Shown: one piece after another, positions 7,754-15,125 of the stretch
Position numbering within the stretch: position 1 is the stretch's first letter
Layout of the letters: every line of letters starts with the position of its first letter
Assembly: GCA_016866215.1 (NCBI GenBank)
Contig: VGNE01000030.1
Span: 1-43,599 of the forward strand
Length of the DNA stretch: 43,599 nucleotides
Reading direction: 5' to 3'
Source: Chloroflexota bacterium
GTDB lineage: Bacteria > Chloroflexota > Anaerolineae > Anaerolineales > Villigracilaceae
The notes under the pieces: model-generated
The model's input: only the letters and a program-made list of their open reading frames with translations
Told to the model about the DNA's origin: nothing
The model's database searches: none
Made by a program: the position numbers and the translations under genes

Positions 7754-9007
7754 ATGAAATCAGAACTAGATGCACTTATGCAAACTAGAAATTTGAATGC
7801 AATCATTGTATTTGGAAATGCTGAACACAATCCGCCAATGACATATTTAACGGGCGGCGGACATGTGAGCCACGCAACGTTGATCAAGAGAAGAGGCGAA
7901 CTGGCAGTTTTCTTTTTCGGTGATATGGAACGTGATGAAGCCGCCAAAAGCGGCTTGAAGTTAATTCCTTACAGCCAATATGACTATGAGGCACTGCTCG
8001 AAAAAGCGAATAAGGATAGCTTACTGGCAGGCGCTTTTCGTTGTGAGTTGATGTTTAACGATGTTGGTGTTACTTCGGGACGTGTGGGAATATATGGAAC
8101 CTATGACCTCAGCGCGATCATTGGATTGCTTTCGCATTTGAAAAAGTTGATGCCGAAGATCGAGTTCATAGGTGAAGCCCGTGAGGATTCTCTCTTTATG
8201 CGCGCGATGGAAACAAAAGATGAAAATGAAGTTGCGCGCATCCGCAAAATGGGTCAGGTGACGACATCTGTGGTTGGCAAAGTTCGCGAGTATCTTACAG
8301 CTTGTGATGTCCGCGTGGATGAAGTTTTATTGAAAGAAGATGGCAGTCCATTAACTGTGGGGGATGTACATTCCAGGATCCGCTTGTGGGTTTCGGAGCA
8401 GGGCGCGGAACTGCCCTCTGGTTTTATTTTTGCGATCGGGCGTGATGCGGGCGTGCCTCATTCCGCTGGCAACCCCACAGATCTAATGAAACTTGGTCAG
8501 ACCATTGTGTTTGATATTTATCCAGCCGAGGCGGGCGGCGGCTATTATTACGATTTCACTCGCACCTGGAGTTTGGGATATGCCACCCCCCAGGCTCAGG
8601 AACTGTACGATCAGGTCATGGATATTTACGAAAAGTTGATGGATAATTTTGACCTGAACACGCCCTTCAAACATTACCATCAAATGACCTGTGAATATTT
8701 TGAGTCCAAAGGACACCAGACGCTGCTGAATACAAAAGCGCCCGTGGAAGGATATGTCCACAGCCTCGGCCACGGTGTTGGATTAAATATTCATGAAAGA
8801 CCGTTCAGCAGTTTTACCACGGGAGATGACCAACGCCTTACTCCCGGTGTGGTGATCACTTCGGAGCCTGGTTTGTATTATCCTGAAAAAGGCATGGGTT
8901 TTCGCATCGAAGACACGCTTTGGGTTAACCCAAATGGAACCATTGAAAAACTTGCTGAGTATCCATATGATTTTGTCCTGCCGATGAAGAAGTGGAAGAA
9001 AGGATAA
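7754..9007 (+). CDS. M24 family metallopeptidase (Xaa-Pro peptidase-like)
   Basis: The protein is 417 residues, with an N-terminal creatinase-type domain (about 1-165) and a C-terminal pita-bread catalytic domain. Metal-binding and catalytic motifs are visible in order: VFDIYPAEAGGGYYYDFTRTW-type Asp ligands (about 255-275), HSLGHGVGLNIHE (about 337-349), TSEPGLYYPE (about 366-375) and GFRIEDT with the final Glu ligand (about 380-386). The family cleaves N-terminal residues before proline, or dipeptides, using two Mn or Co ions in the cytoplasm. An AAGGA sequence precedes the ATG. Substrate specificity (Xaa-Pro dipeptidase or aminopeptidase) cannot be fixed here. The neighbours give no functional hint. 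Confidence 0.9.
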   Translation: MKSELDALMQTRNLNAIIVFGNAEHNPPMTYLTGGGHVSHATLIKRRGELAVFFFGDMERDEAAKSGLKLIPYSQYDYEALLEKANKDSLLAGAFRCELMFNDVGVTSGRVGIYGTYDLSAIIGLLSHLKKLMPKIEFIGEAREDSLFMRAMETKDENEVARIRKMGQVTTSVVGKVREYLTACDVRVDEVLLKEDGSPLTVGDVHSRIRLWVSEQGAELPSGFIFAIGRDAGVPHSAGNPTDLMKLGQTIVFDIYPAEAGGGYYYDFTRTWSLGYATPQAQELYDQVMDIYEKLMDNFDLNTPFKHYHQMTCEYFESKGHQTLLNTKAPVEGYVHSLGHGVGLNIHERPFSSFTTGDDQRLTPGVVITSEPGLYYPEKGMGFRIEDTLWVNPNGTIEKLAEYPYDFVLPMKKWKKG

Positions 9008-9050
9008 TGCCCTCGTTCTTCGCGGTAAAATAGTAGAAAGGAGATAACCA

Positions 9051-9281
9051 ATGGAAACAGTTGCTATATCCCAGATAAACGAATCGCTTCGCAATTTGTC
9101 ATCTGACAAACTTGCTGAAGTTTATGACTTTATTGCCTTCCTTTCCGCGCGCGAAAATTCCAAAGCGATGCTGCGCGAAGCTGGCAAATCGTATGCGCTG
9201 GATACCATGTTAGCGTCCGAAGAAGTTGTTCGCCGAGATTGGGATTCGCCTGAGGAGGATGCGGCATGGGTAAATTTGTAA
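9051..9281 (+). CDS. DUF2281-like antitoxin
   Basis: The 76-residue protein resembles small antitoxins paired with MazF or PIN toxins. An N-terminal part, IxQINESLRNLSSDKLAEVYDF-like, is followed by a C-terminal tail with SEEVVRRDWDSPEEDAAWVNL character; tails of this kind usually bind the toxin. A strong AAGGAGATAACC ribosome site precedes ATG. It overlaps the following reading frame by 16 bases, as is usual in toxin-antitoxin operons. That partner is an internally deleted MazF, so the antitoxin appears to have lost its toxin. Confidence 0.7.
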   Translation: METVAISQINESLRNLSSDKLAEVYDFIAFLSARENSKAMLREAGKSYALDTMLASEEVVRRDWDSPEEDAAWVNL

Positions 9282-9388
9282 AAGGGAATGTGGCCGACTC
9301 GCGTATCGTTCACTACAAAGCTGGTGATATAAAAAAATCAAAGATGGATGAAGTGGTTGATAGAATCATTGCTATCAATAAAGCATAA
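9266..9388 (+). pseudogene. Internally deleted MazF/PemK toxin remnant
   Basis: This 40-residue frame has a good ribosome site (GGAGG seven bases before ATG, inside the antitoxin gene). It begins MGKFVKGNV, the usual opening of MazF-type toxins ('MGKFVKGDVVVVPFPFSDLS'), and continues directly with ADSRIVHYKAGDIKKSKM, which resembles the C-terminal end of the same family ('ADSSIILYKAGKVK'). About 65-75 residues of the catalytic core seem to be missing in frame. The product should be inactive as an RNase. Family alignments are from memory, so a homology search should confirm this. It ends one base before the tsaD start. Confidence 0.6.
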
Positions 9389-10426
9389 ATGATCCCAATG
9401 GCTAACCTAAATCCCGCCCGCGTTCTTGCTATTGAAACCTCCTGTGATGAAACCGCCTGCGCAATCATTGAAAATGGACGCGCGCTTCTTTCCTCAGTGG
9501 TTGCTTCGCAAATGGAAATCCATGCGCGATATGGCGGCGTGTTCCCTGAAGTGGCTTCGCGTCAGCATGTGTTGAGCATCACGCCGGTTGTGGAACAGGC
9601 GCTCGCGCAGGCGCATCTCACGCTTAAAGATATTGACGCGCTTGCCGTCACGCAGGGACCTGGTCTCGCGGGTTCGCTGGTCGTGGGCATGAACATGGCG
9701 AAGGGACTTGCGCTTGGCACGGGTCTGCCGTTGGTAGGCGTCAATCACCTTGAAGGCCATCTTTATTCGGCTTGGGTTCACAATGCGGCCGAAACTGCTC
9801 CTCCTGCGCCGCAATTCCCTTTGATGGCTCTGCTCGTCTCAGGCGGACATAGCGAATTGAATCTCATGACCGATCATTTGACGTATCGAAGACTCGGTTC
9901 CACCCTCGACGATGCTGCTGGTGAGGCCTTCGACAAAGTTGCCCGCCTGTTGGAACTTGGCTACCCCGGCGGACCCGCCATCCAAAAAGCCGCCGAAGAG
10001 GGGGACCCGAATCGATTTAAATTCCCGCGCGCCTGGCTCGAAGGCACATGGGATTTTTCATTCAGCGGATTGAAGACATCCGTATTGTATGAAGTGCGTG
10101 AATTGAAAAAGAAAAGTAATTCATTGCCCATCGCAGACCTGGCCGCATCCTTTCAACAGGCTGTTATAGATGTGCTTTTCAGGAAAACAATGAATGCTGC
10201 ACATGAGTTTGGCGTTAAAGAAATTTTGGTTGCGGGTGGGGTCTCTGCCAACCGCCCCTTGCGCCAAATATTTAGAGCGCAGATTGAATTCCCTGTTCAT
10301 ATTCCCCCGTTATCCTTGTGTACTGATAACGCCGCCATGATTGCCTCGGCGGGATATCACCGTTACGCGCTTGGGCATGTCTCGCAATTGGATATTGATG
10401 TATTGCCGACGTGGCCGCTTTCATAG
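9389..10426 (+). CDS. tsaD: tRNA N6-adenosine threonylcarbamoyltransferase
   Basis: TsaD transfers the threonylcarbamoyl group to A37 of ANN-decoding tRNAs, acting with TsaB and TsaE in bacteria. The 345-residue protein shows the ASKHA-type N-terminus AIETSCDETACAI (about 14-26) and the metal-binding HLEGH (His120 and His124). Further motifs are LLVSGGHSEL (about 147-156), the nucleotide site LDDAAGEAFDKVAR, and CTDNAAMIA near the C-terminus. The start may be ATG 9389 or ATG 9398 (MANLNPARVL); neither has a clear Shine-Dalgarno, and translation may be coupled to the MazF remnant just upstream. It converges with tsaC, the other t6A enzyme, across a strong hairpin. Confidence 0.96.
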   Translation: MIPMANLNPARVLAIETSCDETACAIIENGRALLSSVVASQMEIHARYGGVFPEVASRQHVLSITPVVEQALAQAHLTLKDIDALAVTQGPGLAGSLVVGMNMAKGLALGTGLPLVGVNHLEGHLYSAWVHNAAETAPPAPQFPLMALLVSGGHSELNLMTDHLTYRRLGSTLDDAAGEAFDKVARLLELGYPGGPAIQKAAEEGDPNRFKFPRAWLEGTWDFSFSGLKTSVLYEVRELKKKSNSLPIADLAASFQQAVIDVLFRKTMNAAHEFGVKEILVAGGVSANRPLRQIFRAQIEFPVHIPPLSLCTDNAAMIASAGYHRYALGHVSQLDIDVLPTWPLS

Positions 10427-10430
10427 TAAA

Positions 10431-10506
10431 TACGTAGACAGGTAGGCACGTACACAAGTTCGATCGCGAGTTGGTGTACGTGTCTACCTGTTTCCTTGTA
10501 TACCTG
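10431..10506. repeat. Inverted repeat built of 8-base units
   Basis: Left arm 10439-10455 (CAGGTAGGCACGTACAC) and right arm 10474-10490 (GTGTACGTGTCTACCTG) pair over 17 bases with one mismatch around an 18-base loop. The left arm reads as octamers (CAGGTAGG, CACGTACA, CAAGTTCG). A related octamer tract lies between mdh and the citrate synthase gene at 31464-31525. It lies just after the tsaD stop. Confidence 0.6.
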
Positions 10507-10518
10507 CCCCCATAAGCC

Positions 10519-10554
10519 AAACCGCCGATGACTTGCCCAAGTCATCGGCGGTTT
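10519..10554. terminator. Perfect 17-bp hairpin between convergent tsaD and tsaC
   Basis: Arms 10519-10535 (AAACCGCCGATGACTTG) and 10538-10554 are exactly complementary, ending in A-rich and T-rich bases on either side. Its position between two converging genes suggests a bidirectional terminator. The following T run is short (TTT), so efficiency may be moderate. Confidence 0.7.
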
Positions 10555-10639
10555 ACACAGGAGAATGTAATGCTTATTATATTCAGCGAGTTAAACGTAA
10601 CCTGAGCAATGCCTAAAGAGAAGATGAGAGTTATTTATC

Positions 10640-11248
10640 CTATTTGAGCGCGGCCAACAATTCATCCAGCGATATCGGTCCTTCTCTTAATACCACTGGC
10701 TTTTCCCCGGTGCAATCCACCAATGTGGATGGAACTCCTCCGCGCGTTTTTCCGCCATCCAATATTAATGGAATGCGTCCATTGAGTTGGTCATATACTT
10801 CCTGCGCAGTGGATGGACTTGGCTGACCCGATATATTTGCAGAGGTGACTGCCATAGCTCCGGCCGCACGTAAGAGTGCGCGCGCGTCTGCATGATCGGG
10901 AATGCGGACTGCAACGGTGGAAGTGGCAGAAATGGCCAGGGGGAGAGTCTGCTTTTTGGGGAGAATGCAAGTGAGAGGTCCAGGCCAGAAGCGGGAGGCG
11001 AAACAGAGAGCCATATTTGGGATGTCGTCTGCAACTTTGTCGAGGTCGCTCAAATCTCCGATCAAAATGGGAATGGCTTTTTCGATGGGACGATCCTTTG
11101 CCTTGTAAATGCTTTCAATGGCAGTGTTGTCAAATGCCAGTGCGCCGAGTCCGTAGACGGTATCGGTGGGAAAAGCGACCAGCCCGCCGCTCTGTAAAAT
11201 TTCAAGCGCGTGTCGAATTTCAGTTGTGGGTACGATCTCTGTTTTCAT
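10640..11248 (-). CDS. tsaC: Threonylcarbamoyl-AMP synthase (Sua5/YrdC/TsaC)
   Basis: This enzyme makes threonylcarbamoyl-AMP from threonine, bicarbonate and ATP, the first step of the t6A pathway completed by TsaD. The 202-residue protein has the full YrdC domain: GGLVAFPTDTVYGLG (about 21-35), YKAKDRP (about 47-53), FWPGPLT (about 87-93), VAVRIPDH and AVTSANISG (about 133-141). It lacks the extra Sua5 C-terminal domain, so it is the short TsaC form. Its ATG overlaps the prmC stop in an ATGA, implying translational coupling. It is the last gene of the minus-strand block that ends at the 10519-10554 hairpin. Confidence 0.94.
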   Translation of the reverse strand: MKTEIVPTTEIRHALEILQSGGLVAFPTDTVYGLGALAFDNTAIESIYKAKDRPIEKAIPILIGDLSDLDKVADDIPNMALCFASRFWPGPLTCILPKKQTLPLAISATSTVAVRIPDHADARALLRAAGAMAVTSANISGQPSPSTAQEVYDQLNGRIPLILDGGKTRGGVPSTLVDCTGEKPVVLREGPISLDELLAALK

Positions 11249-12093
11249 ATGAACATGATTTCCAGCAAGCGGTCGTTGCCTGCGAGGTCTTGATGTAAAT
11301 GGATGGTGACATCGGAGAGTGAGTCGTATGCGAGGCTGAGGGCTTGTACGCCGAGGGAGGCTTCGATCTCAAGCAGCAGCATTCCATGAGGCGCGAGCCA
11401 ATCGGGCGCGAATTTGAAGAGGCGACGATACAGGTCGAGGCCGTCTGCGCCGCCATCGAGGGCGAGGGTGGGTTCGCGGCCATAGATGGGGAGTTGCTGT
11501 AACGTTTCAGTGGGGATATATGGAAGGTTCGCACAAATAAGATCAAAGGATGAAGGATGAAGGGTGAAGGATGAATGAGGGAGCAAATCACATTCCACAA
11601 AATCTATTTGATGATGAACGTGGAATTTTTGTGCATTGTGTTTTGCGACTTGCAATGCGGCGTACGAAATGTCTGTTGCGAGGATGCGCGCATCCGGCAT
11701 GTGCATGGCGATGGAAACAGCGATCACGCCTGAGCCTGTGCCGATATCTGCAACAGTTCTTCGTTCTGGCGAGGCTTGAAGCCAGGTAATTGCTTTTTCG
11801 ACGAGCAGTTCTGTTTCGGGGCGAGGGATGAGGACGTCTTTTGTGATGTCGAATTCGAGTCCGAAGAAATCCCAGTGGCCGATGATGTAGGGAAGCGGAG
11901 TCCCTGCCTGGTACTCGTCGAATGCCTGGGTTGTTACGGCAATTTGCGGCACGGTGAGAGGCGTATCCAGGTGGGCGAGCAGCCACGTGCGCGGATGTCC
12001 CAGAGTATGGGCGAGAATGATCTGCGCGTCGAGTTCAGTCGAATCGTTTTTAAGTTGTGAGTTGAGCTGCTTGAGCAATTCTCTCGCGTTCAT
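11245..12093 (-). CDS. prmC: Release factor glutamine methyltransferase
   Basis: PrmC methylates the glutamine of the GGQ motif of release factors RF1 and RF2 using SAM. I start at 12093 (MNARELLKQLNS), which overlaps the upstream permease stop as ATGA. The longer frame adds an unrelated tail. The 282-residue protein has an N-terminal helical domain, the linker motif IPRPETELLVE (about 89-99), the SAM loop ADIGTGSGVIAVS (about 115-127) and the catalytic tetrapeptide, here NLPY (about 189-192) instead of the usual NPPY. Just before it, residues about 172-182 (PHSSFTLHPSS) are encoded by an inserted tandem heptamer repeat. The change of NPPY to NLPY and the insert make activity worth testing. 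Confidence 0.9.
   Translation of the reverse strand: MNARELLKQLNSQLKNDSTELDAQIILAHTLGHPRTWLLAHLDTPLTVPQIAVTTQAFDEYQAGTPLPYIIGHWDFFGLEFDITKDVLIPRPETELLVEKAITWLQASPERRTVADIGTGSGVIAVSIAMHMPDARILATDISYAALQVAKHNAQKFHVHHQIDFVECDLLPHSSFTLHPSSFDLICANLPYIPTETLQQLPIYGREPTLALDGGADGLDLYRRLFKFAPDWLAPHGMLLLEIEASLGVQALSLAYDSLSDVTIHLHQDLAGNDRLLEIMFI
11546..11580. repeat. Tandem heptamer repeat inside prmC
   Basis: Five exact seven-base units on the plus strand read AAGGATG, AAGGATG, AAGGGTG, AAGGATG, AATGAGG. They lie within the prmC coding sequence just before its catalytic motif. The same AAGGATG heptamer recurs at 21392-21419 and 39569-39645, outside core coding regions. Confidence 0.85.
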
Positions 12094-12944
12094 TCTGCAT
12101 TTCCAAACATCATTCGTTCGAGTAAGGTGCGTTGGAAGATGAGGAAGATCACGATGACCGGAATGGACATGATGATGGCAAGCGAGCCGAGATAGCTCCA
12201 CGGTTGCGCGCCGCCTAAATATTGACTTTGCAGGATGGCGTAGATGGACATGGCAAGCGTGACATTGTCACCTTTTTCAACGAATAGCCAGCCTATGGTA
12301 AATTCGGAATAAGCCATTAAGAAAGCGATCAACCCTGCCACCGCAATGGAAGGCAGTGCCAGCGGTAATGTAATGTAGAGAAAAGTTTTGAAGTCGCCTG
12401 CACCATCGAGGAAGGCGGCTTCCTCCACTTCTTTTGGAATGGCTTGAAATGCGGCGCGCATGTTCCAGATACAAAATGGCATGGCGAAGGAAGCATACAC
12501 GATCACCAATGCAAGTAAAGTGGTGCGGATCTTTAGCATGGTGAGCAGAATATAAAGCGGGGTCATGAATGCGACTGGCGGTAAAAATGCTGTCAGCAGG
12601 ATTGCAAAGAGACCCACTTCGCGGCCAGGGAAGCGGAAGCGTGCAAATGCATAGGCGAGGCTGAAACCCAAAATGATTGCGATAAAGGCCGCGCCAAACG
12701 ATACCGTGAGGCTGTTCTTTAATAGGATGTGGAAATCCACCGATTGATAGGGTTTATCCAATACCTGCATGAATGCTTCGCCTGACCATTCTTTTGGAAG
12801 GAAGCGAAACTCAGTTGGGCGTCCTTTAAGAGAGCCGTCAAATGCGAGGCGGAGAGTCCCCCAAATGGGAATGACAACGAAGAAGCCAATCAGCAACAGA
12901 ATGAACTGCGTGGCGAGCTGTTTGATGAACGATATGTTACGCAT
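12090..12944 (-). CDS. ABC sugar transporter permease, MalG-like
   Basis: The protein is 284 residues from the ATG at 12944 (MRNISFIKQL), preferred because GGGAG lies six bases upstream; ATG 12959 in the same frame is possible. Six membrane helices are visible. The cytoplasmic EAA loop reads EVEEAAFLDGAGDFKTF (about residues 185-201), the contact point for the ATPase in carbohydrate-uptake (CUT1) importers. It overlaps the stop of the upstream fusion gene, whose C-terminal half is a MalF-like partner, so the two should form the membrane channel. No substrate-binding protein or ATPase lies nearby; these must be shared or encoded elsewhere. It overlaps prmC by four bases. Confidence 0.88.
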   Translation of the reverse strand: MRNISFIKQLATQFILLLIGFFVVIPIWGTLRLAFDGSLKGRPTEFRFLPKEWSGEAFMQVLDKPYQSVDFHILLKNSLTVSFGAAFIAIILGFSLAYAFARFRFPGREVGLFAILLTAFLPPVAFMTPLYILLTMLKIRTTLLALVIVYASFAMPFCIWNMRAAFQAIPKEVEEAAFLDGAGDFKTFLYITLPLALPSIAVAGLIAFLMAYSEFTIGWLFVEKGDNVTLAMSIYAILQSQYLGGAQPWSYLGSLAIIMSIPVIVIFLIFQRTLLERMMFGNAE

Positions 12945-15075
12945 ATACCACTCCCTCATCTGCCTTGCTCCAGCGATTAAAGATGAATACGAAGATGATC
13001 AGTATCAGCACAGTAATTATGTTGATCACTGCCGAAACCGCAAATTGACCCGTGATGCCGAAGCCGGTTGGGTTGAAAATATTGTAGGAGAGGGTGGCGA
13101 GAGTGGCATCTTGATAATAAAAGGCCTGAAAGAGGTAGAACTGATTGAATGCAAAGATTCCGCGAACAACGATGGCTGGCAAAAGCAAGGGAAGAAGCAA
13201 AGGCCAGGTGACATAGCGGAAGGTTTGCAACGGGCTTGCTCCGTCAATGGATGCGGCGTCGTAAACTTCATGCGGAATCATTTTCAACCCCGTACTTGCG
13301 GCTAACATCATGAACGGGAATCCGTACCAGATGGCTGGCAGGAGGTAAATGATAAGCCATAAGCTGGGTGTATTCTCCCAGCCGTTTAAGAAAGCAAAAG
13401 GTATGTTTGGGCCGAGGGATTTTACAGCCAGCGCCAGCCAGCCTGTTTCTGGATTAAAGATATTCAACCACATAAGCGCGCCGACCATTTCAGGAATTGC
13501 CCAGGGAAGAATGAATAAAGCCTGCCAGAATTTTCCAAGCCGTACTCCGCGCTGCCAGAGGAGAAGCGATACAAAAACACCAAGCACGCCTTGCAGGATG
13601 ACGGATAGAAATGTCCACATGATATTGAAGAAGAGGATGCTGTGTCCGCTTGGTGCGCCAGCGATAAAGTTAAAGACTTGCGGATATGAAGTCAGCCCTG
13701 TGAAGTTGACTTGACTGGGATGTGTTTCGGTATCAAGCGGAGTGATGGGAATTTGACCTGTGATGCCATTCCAAAAGGTGCGCCAGATGCCGCCTTGAAA
13801 CCCATCACGGATGGATGTGACATTGAAGTCGGTTGTGGAGATGGCGATCTGGAAAAGCATTGGGAAAATTGTAAATATAGCGAAGGCGATCAAACCAGCA
13901 GTCAACCATGGTAGGGCGCGGCGAGATTCAGTTTTATGGAAAACAGATGCGGCTTTTGATCTTTTTGAGTTCCACCATGTTAATAAATTATTCCAAAGAA
14001 CGCGCACACCTTCTGCGGCGGATAATGACAACGGCGCAGTGACAATGAGAATATATTGCGGCCATTTTGTGCGCCACACGATAAGGACGAGAATATCGAT
14101 TGCAAGCCACAAGGCAAAGACACGGTTGCGTTCCCACATGCTTTTGAAACCAAAGACCGCCAACATCGCGATAAATGTATCGAGCATGAAGACGAATGCG
14201 GGAGGTTCACTGCGCCAGGGGACAGACATCATCAACCAGTTAAGTTGCTGCCAGAATGGGTAACCCGCATTTGTGACATTTGAATTGGTGGTTGTAAATG
14301 TTACTGCGCTAAAAGATTCTTGTAAGCGCCCAATTGGATCAGGCCAAAAATATGGATTGGCAGCGAAGAAGATCGCAAGTGAAAGCAATCCCCAGCCGAG
14401 GATCGGCAGAAGCGATTTTATTTTTCTTGAGGGGGTGAATTCTTTGCTGGATATGAGCCAATCTACAAGAATGGCGAAGCCAACTGTACCGTGCAGATAC
14501 TTTGAGTCTGCGGCAAAGCCGAGAAGGATTGCTGAGGCAATGAACCATGCACTTTGATTTCTTTTTTTATGTTCAACGTACGCCAGAATGGCGCTCAAAC
14601 TAAGGAGTGCTGAAAGTCCATCGAGCATGACCTGGCTTGTGTATTTGATGGTGAATGTGTGGATCGCGAGGAACAATCCACCAAGCGGATTGACGATGGC
14701 GAGCAGAGCCACAGTCAATGTGCCGAAGATCGCGGTTGCTGTGCGAGCTGCATCGAATAGATCTTCTGGTAAAGATGAAGCGGGTTGTGACGTAATGGAT
14801 ACATCGGCTGCGAGCGGTTGCTCCGGCAGGAAGGAAAATACAATGCCGTACGCGATCTTTGCAAGCGGGGGGTGCTCGGGGCGGTAGTTTGTTTCCAGGA
14901 AGCCAGACCAGTTTGAGGTGCGGAAGAGATGCGCGTATTCCTGTCCCGCGCGGAGATAGTCATCTTCGTCATAGTCAATCGGGAGGTTGTTCAAGGCGCG
15001 CGAACGTACAGCCCACGCTGTAAAAGCAACGAACATGATCGCAATAATGTACAGGGGAGTTTTGATTCGGTTCAT
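12937..15075 (-). CDS. Fusion of membrane glycosyltransferase (ArnT/PMT-like) and MalF-like ABC permease
   Basis: This single 712-residue frame combines two multi-pass modules. Residues about 1-365 look like a GT39/GT83-type polyprenyl-phosphate-dependent glycosyltransferase. They have an acidic motif after TM1 (PIDYDEDDYLRAGQEYA, Asp34-Asp39) and RPEHPPLAK (65-73), which is characteristic of that fold, then about eight or more helices. Residues about 385-712 form a complete MalF-type permease: a first helix LPWLTAGLIAFAIFTIFPML (388-407) and an EAA loop EVYDAASIDGASPLQTFRY (603-621). The downstream MalG-like gene overlaps its end. GAGG lies eight bases before ATG, directly after the prfA terminator. 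The glycosyltransferase part lacks a large C-terminal soluble domain. Joint function unknown. Confidence 0.85.
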   Translation of the reverse strand: MNRIKTPLYIIAIMFVAFTAWAVRSRALNNLPIDYDEDDYLRAGQEYAHLFRTSNWSGFLETNYRPEHPPLAKIAYGIVFSFLPEQPLAADVSITSQPASSLPEDLFDAARTATAIFGTLTVALLAIVNPLGGLFLAIHTFTIKYTSQVMLDGLSALLSLSAILAYVEHKKRNQSAWFIASAILLGFAADSKYLHGTVGFAILVDWLISSKEFTPSRKIKSLLPILGWGLLSLAIFFAANPYFWPDPIGRLQESFSAVTFTTTNSNVTNAGYPFWQQLNWLMMSVPWRSEPPAFVFMLDTFIAMLAVFGFKSMWERNRVFALWLAIDILVLIVWRTKWPQYILIVTAPLSLSAAEGVRVLWNNLLTWWNSKRSKAASVFHKTESRRALPWLTAGLIAFAIFTIFPMLFQIAISTTDFNVTSIRDGFQGGIWRTFWNGITGQIPITPLDTETHPSQVNFTGLTSYPQVFNFIAGAPSGHSILFFNIMWTFLSVILQGVLGVFVSLLLWQRGVRLGKFWQALFILPWAIPEMVGALMWLNIFNPETGWLALAVKSLGPNIPFAFLNGWENTPSLWLIIYLLPAIWYGFPFMMLAASTGLKMIPHEVYDAASIDGASPLQTFRYVTWPLLLPLLLPAIVVRGIFAFNQFYLFQAFYYQDATLATLSYNIFNPTGFGITGQFAVSAVINIITVLILIIFVFIFNRWSKADEGVVYA

Positions 15076-15086
15076 GTGGGTGCCTC

Positions 15087-15119
15087 AAAAAAATGTGGCG
15101 ACCCTTTGGCCGCCACATT
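15087..15119 (-). terminator. prfA: Intrinsic terminator after prfA
   Basis: Read on the minus strand, AATGTGGCGGCC and GGTCGCCACATT form a near-perfect 12-bp stem with a four-base loop, followed by a run of seven T. It begins seven bases after the prfA stop and ends just before the ribosome site of the fusion gene, so it should separate prfA from the transporter genes. Confidence 0.88.
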
Positions 15120-15125
15120 GATGAT

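Noticed and set aside
12937-15075. The glycosyltransferase-permease fusion as two frameshifted genes
   Set aside because: The reading frame is continuous, with a complete first permease helix after the linker, and no second start with a ribosome site was evident. An assembly error cannot be excluded but nothing in the sequence points to it.
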